From NCBI GenBank assembly GCA_009845505.1, contig VXZL01000556.1, positions 1 to 9,325 on the forward strand: 9,325 nt of DNA. The letters run 5' to 3'. This document shows positions 5,548 to 9,325 of this stretch, piece after piece; positions within the stretch are counted from its first letter, which is position 1; the number at the start of each line of letters is the position of its first letter. The notes under the pieces were generated by a model. That model was given only the letters and a program-made list of their open reading frames with translations. It was not told where the DNA came from and did not search any database. The translations under genes and the position numbers were made by a program. The DNA is from Candidatus Poribacteria bacterium (GTDB taxonomy: Bacteria; Poribacteria; WGA-4E; WGA-3G).

Positions 5548-7188
5548 TTAAATTTCGCCAGCCATCCGTTCTGCCAGCCGAGCAAGTGCGGGTGAGGTAT
5601 CCAATTTTTCAAGTTCTGCCTCAATCAGCGTAAAATGTCGCGTCTCAGCAAGTGCGGCTTTAATGGCTTCGTCAAATTCGCCCTCGGTTCGGACGTGGAA
5701 CCCGCGTCCTGTTCCGAGGAGTGATGGCATACCGCTGTAATTCCAGCACCCAATATCATTAAAAGGGCCTTCAAGCAGGTGTCGCTCCGTGCCATATCCG
5801 TGGTTGTTTAAAACAAGGATAATCGGGTTAAATCCGTGGCGTACGGTCGTTGAGAGTTCGGTACCTGTCATCTGGAAAGCACCGTCTCCAACGATAACAA
5901 GACACCGCGTTTCTGGCATACTGAATTGTGCACCAACGGATGCTGGCACTGCAAAACCCATTGAAGTATAGTAAGCCGGACTGATAAAGTTGGTGTGTTG
6001 ATGTATTTTCAGTTCTACGGCTCCAAAGAGACTGTCGCCGACATCGGCGATCACTGTGAGTTCATCGCTAATAAATTCGTTGAGATGTTGGAAGAGACGA
6101 CTGACTGTCAGCGGTGCTTTAGGGTCAACCGCAAACGGTTCTGAGTCTCGGAATGTCCGGTTTAAGTTGGGTTTCCTTCGTTTTCGGAGTTTGGTGGAAT
6201 TAATACCGTCAATGAAATCGTCGAACATCACATCTTCGTAGGTGTGGTAGCGGACAGTAAGTTTTTCGGACGTAGCATAAATGGAGCGGGCACGGTCGAG
6301 GTTTGCGGTGTAAATTCCGAGGTTCACGTCGGTCATGAAAGCACCGAGGATAATCACGCAATCTGAATCTTCGACAAACGCTCTAACTTCCTGCTTACCC
6401 ATCGCGCCTTCATAAATCCCCAAGTAGAGCGGATGCGATTCGGGTATCACCGATTTCCCGAGGAGCGTCGCCACGACGGGAATCCGTTTTTCTTCTGCCA
6501 GTCGAATCAACTTGTCTTGATAGCCGAATCGGTGGAGTTCTACGCCTGCAAGGATGACCGGTTTTTTGCTCTTGTTGATAAAGTCGCATGCCTCGTCAAC
6601 GGCAGCGTCCAACACGTCTGGGTCGCTAATATGTTTGCCAGTCGAAGGACCTTGGTAAAGTGTGCCGCGGACATCTACCATATCGCGCGGGATTTCAATG
6701 TATCCCGGACGTTTATAACGATACACGGCATCAAGTACACGATCGATTTCGTTGAAAGCGGTGAAGGGTTCGTCGAGCAGGGCGGTCGCAACGGTTATCT
6801 CGTCATAGATGCGTTGCTGTGTATGGAAATCCCTAACTTTGTGATGAAGGAGGGCATCGTTTCCACGTTCTTTGATACCCGGCGCGCCGCTGATAACAAC
6901 AACGGGTGATTTTTCGGCATAGGCACCCGCGACAGCGTTCACCGTTGACAACCCGCCGACGCAATAGGTAACGCAGACAGCACCCATCCCTTTTGTACGT
7001 GCGTAGGCATCCGCTGCGTACCCGGCTGCGTCCTCACGGGTCATGCCGACATGCTGGATTGGGCTTTGCTCAATGAGGTTATAGAATCGCAGCACATAAT
7101 CGCCAGGGATGCCGAAGATGTGTTCAATGCCATAACTTTCCAGTTTCCTGAGTAAGTATTCGCCGATTGTCGGAGGTCTGTTCTGCAT
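5548..7188 (-). CDS. Thiamine-diphosphate 2-keto acid decarboxylase (PDC/IPDC family)
   Basis: A 546-residue cytosolic enzyme with the three-domain layout of pyruvate and indolepyruvate decarboxylases, and full length for the family. The Pyr domain carries GIPGDY with Asp30, Glu52 in the MTREDAAGYAADAYAR stretch (the cofactor-activating Glu), and the decarboxylase-specific His pair His115-His116 in LLHHKV. The PP domain carries the thiamine-diphosphate/Mg motif from VGDGAF (433-438) to NN (461-462), then GYGTERH with Glu468 in the place of the catalytic Glu of yeast PDC. These residues favour non-oxidative decarboxylation of a 2-keto acid to an aldehyde over acetolactate synthase or oxidase activity. 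Pyruvate, indolepyruvate or phenylpyruvate cannot be distinguished by eye. The start is fixed by AAGGAGG (7202-7196) 7 nt upstream. Three in-frame stops (TAA TAA TAG) end the gene. It is the last gene of the leftward series. Confidence 0.9.
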   Translation of the reverse strand: MQNRPPTIGEYLLRKLESYGIEHIFGIPGDYVLRFYNLIEQSPIQHVGMTREDAAGYAADAYARTKGMGAVCVTYCVGGLSTVNAVAGAYAEKSPVVVISGAPGIKERGNDALLHHKVRDFHTQQRIYDEITVATALLDEPFTAFNEIDRVLDAVYRYKRPGYIEIPRDMVDVRGTLYQGPSTGKHISDPDVLDAAVDEACDFINKSKKPVILAGVELHRFGYQDKLIRLAEEKRIPVVATLLGKSVIPESHPLYLGIYEGAMGKQEVRAFVEDSDCVIILGAFMTDVNLGIYTANLDRARSIYATSEKLTVRYHTYEDVMFDDFIDGINSTKLRKRRKPNLNRTFRDSEPFAVDPKAPLTVSRLFQHLNEFISDELTVIADVGDSLFGAVELKIHQHTNFISPAYYTSMGFAVPASVGAQFSMPETRCLVIVGDGAFQMTGTELSTTVRHGFNPIILVLNNHGYGTERHLLEGPFNDIGCWNYSGMPSLLGTGRGFHVRTEGEFDEAIKAALAETRHFTLIEAELEKLDTSPALARLAERMAGEI

Positions 7189-7223
7189 GATATAGCCTCC
7201 TTGTGTATCCGTTTTTCTGATTC

Positions 7224-7229
7224 ATTATA
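7224..7229 (-). promoter_or_regulatory. TATAAT box ahead of the decarboxylase, weak promoter
   Basis: A perfect TATAAT lies on the minus strand (7229-7224) in the 58-nt gap upstream of the decarboxylase. The -35 region at 16-18 nt spacing (around 7246-7253) has no good match to TTGACA. It may be a weak internal promoter that supplements readthrough, or simply AT-rich gap sequence. Confidence 0.3.
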
Positions 7230-7246
7230 TTAACACACCTCGGTGC

Positions 7247-8035
7247 TCATGATTGCCTCAGTTTTTCGATTTCTGTTTCTGGGATGCCCGTTGCTCTTGC
7301 AATGACTTCAGTACTTATTCCTTCGCTAATCAGTGCGCGTGCGATGGTTTCCTTTTCCTTTTCTTTCACATCTATTAGCGTATCTTCCCAAGACTCTTCA
7401 TCTTTGAGGACCCTGCGCTCCGCTGGGGAGATGTTATCACGTTTAACCGCATCAATCACCTTCCCAAAAATTGGCGAGTTATAAAGGCTTTCGTCTATCT
7501 CTCCATCCAGAGAATCCTGCACAAGCTCCAACCACGCTTTGATGCCAGGGGGTGTTTTATCGTTAACCATACGCGGTACCACAAACACAAGTTGATGTGG
7601 GTAGACATCGACTTTACGACTAAATTCGTTGATTGGATTAAAATCCGTGATAGCGACACTAAAGTCAATTTCGCTCTCACTATATGGACTGGTTAGGACA
7701 ACAATTGTGTAAACTGTTCGATCAAACTGATATGCTTTGCTATTTTTCACCTGTTCGACGAGGTTGATGAGGTGGTAATATAGGAAACGATCGTAGAAGT
7801 GTCGTTCTTTGACGTGTTGTATCTCAACCACAATACGAGATTCCGAATCCTCGGCAAACAAGTCGTATTCGATATCAACCTGACCGATAGGTTCAAGAAA
7901 TTTGTAACCACGGTGCACCTCATCGGTGTGGAAATTGATACCTAAGACATCTTCAGCAAATTGACAGAAGATTTCTGGTTGACTGAACGCTTTTTTGAAA
8001 GCAGTATCGTATCGTAAGGGAACAACTTGCGCCAT
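7247..8035 (-). CDS. Rpn family recombination-promoting nuclease / PD-(D/E)XK
   Basis: A 262-residue protein of the Rpn / PD-(D/E)XK nuclease-transposase family (PF12784 type), DNA endonucleases related to E. coli RpnA, which promotes RecA-independent recombination. The N-terminal YDTAFKKAF (9-17) is the usual family opening. The nuclease core shows GQVDIEYDLFAED (51-63) and VVEIQHV (69-75), so Asp58 (or Asp54) with Glu71 and Gln73 form the D...ExQ active site. The tail from about residue 230 (ALISEGISTEVIARATGIP) is the helical region with an IA-x-x-TG helix-turn-helix-like motif often found at the C terminus. The reading frame is complete and AAGGAG stands 6 nt before the ATG. It sits 22 nt after the mannonate dehydratase-like gene and 58 nt before the decarboxylase, an unusual place for a nuclease. 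No flanking repeats mark it as a recent insertion. Confidence 0.88.
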   Translation of the reverse strand: MAQVVPLRYDTAFKKAFSQPEIFCQFAEDVLGINFHTDEVHRGYKFLEPIGQVDIEYDLFAEDSESRIVVEIQHVKERHFYDRFLYYHLINLVEQVKNSKAYQFDRTVYTIVVLTSPYSESEIDFSVAITDFNPINEFSRKVDVYPHQLVFVVPRMVNDKTPPGIKAWLELVQDSLDGEIDESLYNSPIFGKVIDAVKRDNISPAERRVLKDEESWEDTLIDVKEKEKETIARALISEGISTEVIARATGIPETEIEKLRQS

Positions 8036-8057
8036 TTTGTACTCCTTTTCATATCTG

Positions 8058-9023
8058 CTATGTCGCCATTAAAATTTCAAGAAATGCCGTCATATACCCG
8101 ATAGCATACGCCCGACCCCGGTGCCCCCAATCTGTATCGTCAACAACGTGCGGAACATGGTCGGTAATCATGAAACCCGTAAAGCCGACCTCTTTGAGCG
8201 TCCGCATCACCTCGAACATATCACAGTTGCCTTCATTTACAAAGGATTCAGCGAACTTTGGGACATGTCCTTGGACATCTCGGAAATGGACGTAGAAAAT
8301 CTTGTCACGCTCCCCGAAATAACGGATCGCATCCGTGACACCAGGTCCCATCTCAGACCAAGAACCGACGCAGAAGTCGAGTCCGTGTATCGGGCTGTCA
8401 GCGATTTCCATCGCACGTTTGAAACCTTCAAAATTACGAAACAGACGCGGCACACCTGCAAGCGATTCGACAGGTGGATCGTCTGGATGAAGTGCGAGTT
8501 TAACGCCTGCCTCCTCCGTGACCGGTAGAATTGCGTTCATGTAATACTCGTAGTTTTCCCATATTTCCGCTTCAGTGAAAACACGTCCGTGCGTTAGCGG
8601 TGCGTCTTTTACCTGTTCCATATCGAAACTAGTAACCGCAGCACCACCCCTGCCGGGAGTGGTTCGAGAGGTGCGCCAGACTTGATTGGGCATCCAATGA
8701 TACCCGAAGATTTCTACACCCGCTTTACCTATATTGCGGATTGTTGTCGCCATATTTTCAATTTGTGCGTCGCGACGCGGCAATCCGAGCATGGCTTCGT
8801 TATAGAAGGAGACAGGGACGTTCTCAAGGGCTGCCAATCGGAGTCCAGCGTTTTCTACTTCTGTGCGGAGTTGGAGAATGTCCATGAACTCCCAGCGTTC
8901 TGTGCCGGGAAGTTGTGGCGTGTTGAGCAGTACGTCTTCGACACCGAGTTGTTTGATGAACCGTAAGCGTTCTTCGCTGAGTTGGCTGAATTGACCTAAA
9001 CCGAGGCGCATTTTCCGAGCCAT
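8058..9023 (-). CDS. uxuA: Mannonate dehydratase-like TIM barrel (UxuA family)
   Basis: A 321-residue protein with the signature blocks of D-mannonate dehydratase, which converts D-mannonate to 2-keto-3-deoxygluconate in glucuronate breakdown. Visible blocks are GYHWMP (107-112), WRTS with GRGGA (116-128), LALHPDDPP (176-184), GLDFCVGSWSEMG (214-226), YVHFRDVQG (244-252), NEGNCDMFEVMRTL (263-276), ITDHVPH (286-292) and RGRAYAIGYM (302-311). His179, Cys218, His246 and Asp288 fit the His-Cys-His-Asp metal set known for the family. It is shorter than E. coli UxuA (394 residues), so activity on another aldonate is possible and the symbol marks the family only. AAGGAG 6 nt before the ATG fixes the start over Met5. 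It follows dtd by 18 nt and precedes the Rpn gene by 22 nt, so co-transcription is likely. The keto acid it would form is of the general class used by the decarboxylase downstream. Confidence 0.85.
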   Translation of the reverse strand: MARKMRLGLGQFSQLSEERLRFIKQLGVEDVLLNTPQLPGTERWEFMDILQLRTEVENAGLRLAALENVPVSFYNEAMLGLPRRDAQIENMATTIRNIGKAGVEIFGYHWMPNQVWRTSRTTPGRGGAAVTSFDMEQVKDAPLTHGRVFTEAEIWENYEYYMNAILPVTEEAGVKLALHPDDPPVESLAGVPRLFRNFEGFKRAMEIADSPIHGLDFCVGSWSEMGPGVTDAIRYFGERDKIFYVHFRDVQGHVPKFAESFVNEGNCDMFEVMRTLKEVGFTGFMITDHVPHVVDDTDWGHRGRAYAIGYMTAFLEILMAT

Positions 9024-9041
9024 ACGTTTCTCCTTTGCGGG

Positions 9042-9325
9042 TTAAAACTGTTTGTCGCTATCGAGTAGAATGGTAACAGGACCGTCGTTAATCAGTTCTA
9101 CATCCATCATCGCCTGAAAGGTGCCGCCTTGCGTCGGTATATGCTGTTGTTCAAGAGCGGTGATAAACTGCTCGTAAAGTGCGTTCGCCAATTCCGGACG
9201 GGCGGCTTTGATGAAACTCGGTCTCCGTCCTTTACGACAATCGCCGTAGAGCGTGAATTGCGAAACGACGAGGGCAGCCCCACCTATGTCGAGAAGGGAA
9301 CGGTTCATTTTACCTTCTGCGTCCT
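9042..9325 (-). CDS. dtd: D-aminoacyl-tRNA deacylase, 5' end beyond window
   Basis: The C-terminal 93 residues of D-aminoacyl-tRNA deacylase (Dtd), which removes mischarged D-amino acids from tRNA, acting as a cytosolic homodimer of about 145-150 residues. The coding frame runs off the right edge: codons upstream of the internal ATG at 9308 read D-A-E-G-K before M-N-R-S-L-L, matching the usual Dtd context ([10 protein letters not shown]), so that ATG is not the start. The diagnostic [17 protein letters not shown] motif follows, then NDGPVT near the C terminus, which forms the other side of the D-amino-acid pocket. About 50-55 N-terminal residues are missing. It is the first visible gene of the leftward series. 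Its stop lies 18 nt before the mannonate dehydratase-like start, with that gene's Shine-Dalgarno in between. Confidence 0.95.
   Translation of the reverse strand, partial: DAEGKMNRSLLDIGGAALVVSQFTLYGDCRKGRRPSFIKAARPELANALYEQFITALEQQHIPTQGGTFQAMMDVELINDGPVTILLDSDKQF

Noticed and set aside
5058..5624. 188-codon open frame on the minus strand
   Set aside because: It is antisense to the isomerase at 4694-5494 and overlaps the decarboxylase 3' end and the repeat element; its Arg/Ser/Pro-rich sequence has no recognisable motif.
6433..6909. 158-codon open frame on the plus strand
   Set aside because: It lies wholly antisense to the well-conserved decarboxylase gene, has no Shine-Dalgarno or family resemblance, and its composition looks like a shadow frame.
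5548..7188. Acetolactate synthase or another thiamine-diphosphate enzyme
   Set aside because: The His115-His116 pair and Glu468 in the GYGTER segment are decarboxylase features, and the overall pattern fits the PDC/IPDC family better.
7247..8035. Complete insertion sequence around the Rpn gene
   Set aside because: No terminal inverted repeats or target duplications were found around the gene, and tight spacing and Shine-Dalgarno sites tie it to its neighbours.
8121..8528. 135-codon open frame on the plus strand
   Set aside because: It is antisense to the mannonate dehydratase-like gene, whose conserved blocks show which strand is coding.
9042..9308. Complete 88-residue Dtd starting at the ATG at 9308
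   Set aside because: In-frame codons upstream of this ATG continue the conserved Dtd sequence (DAEGK before MNRSLL), so the Met is internal and the gene is cut by the window edge.

Overview
The window is about 9.3 kb of bacterial chromosome with moderate GC, densely coding, holding eight complete protein genes, one gene cut by the right edge, and several repeat-rich intergenic gaps. The gene set is many xylose-isomerase-like TIM barrels, a mannonate-dehydratase-like protein, a ceramidase-domain protein, a luciferase-like flavin oxidoreductase and an Rpn-type nuclease. Gaps carry degenerate 7-bp tandem repeats and GC-rich hairpin repeats. Together these resemble Candidatus Poribacteria or a similar uncultured lineage. 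That is a judgement from recollected genome style (about 0.6 confidence), not from a marker gene. There is no rRNA, tRNA, CRISPR array, phage gene or recognisable insertion sequence.

Layout. 1-242 is non-coding and holds a direct repeat and a hairpin. 243-1301 (+) is an LLM-class flavin oxidoreductase, followed after a 64-nt gap by 1366-2619 (+), a short cytosolic homologue of the neutral ceramidase N-terminal domain. That gene abuts 2620-3378 (-), a divergent sugar isomerase-like TIM barrel, tail to tail with no spacer and inside a palindrome. Upstream of it on the same strand, beyond a repeat-filled gap, is 3534-4310 (-), a canonical sugar phosphate isomerase/epimerase. A 383-nt divergent intergenic region (4311-4693) has a good sigma70-type promoter facing each way; its rightward promoter serves 4694-5494 (+), a third isomerase-like gene. 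A 53-nt inverted-repeat element (5492-5544) separates this from the end of a leftward four-gene series, in transcription order: dtd (partial, right edge), mannonate dehydratase-like, Rpn nuclease-like, and a thiamine-diphosphate 2-keto acid decarboxylase. Their gaps are 18, 22 and 58 nt, each with a good Shine-Dalgarno, so they are probably co-transcribed.

The metabolic theme is carbohydrate or sugar-acid turnover: three AP_endonuc_2-type isomerase/epimerase barrels, one UxuA-like dehydratase making 2-keto-3-deoxy acids, and one 2-keto acid decarboxylase. The substrates cannot be read from the sequence. The LLM oxidoreductase and ceramidase-like hydrolase may form a separate small unit.

I found no convincing new multi-gene system. 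The most interesting signal is non-coding: a degenerate heptamer repeat whose terminal TAGCGGT reads directly out of stop codons. It supplies the TAG stop of two genes and a third in-frame stop of another. Secondary points are a ceramidase-like protein that seems to keep its zinc ligands but lacks the serine nucleophile, and an isomerase-like barrel with most metal ligands replaced.
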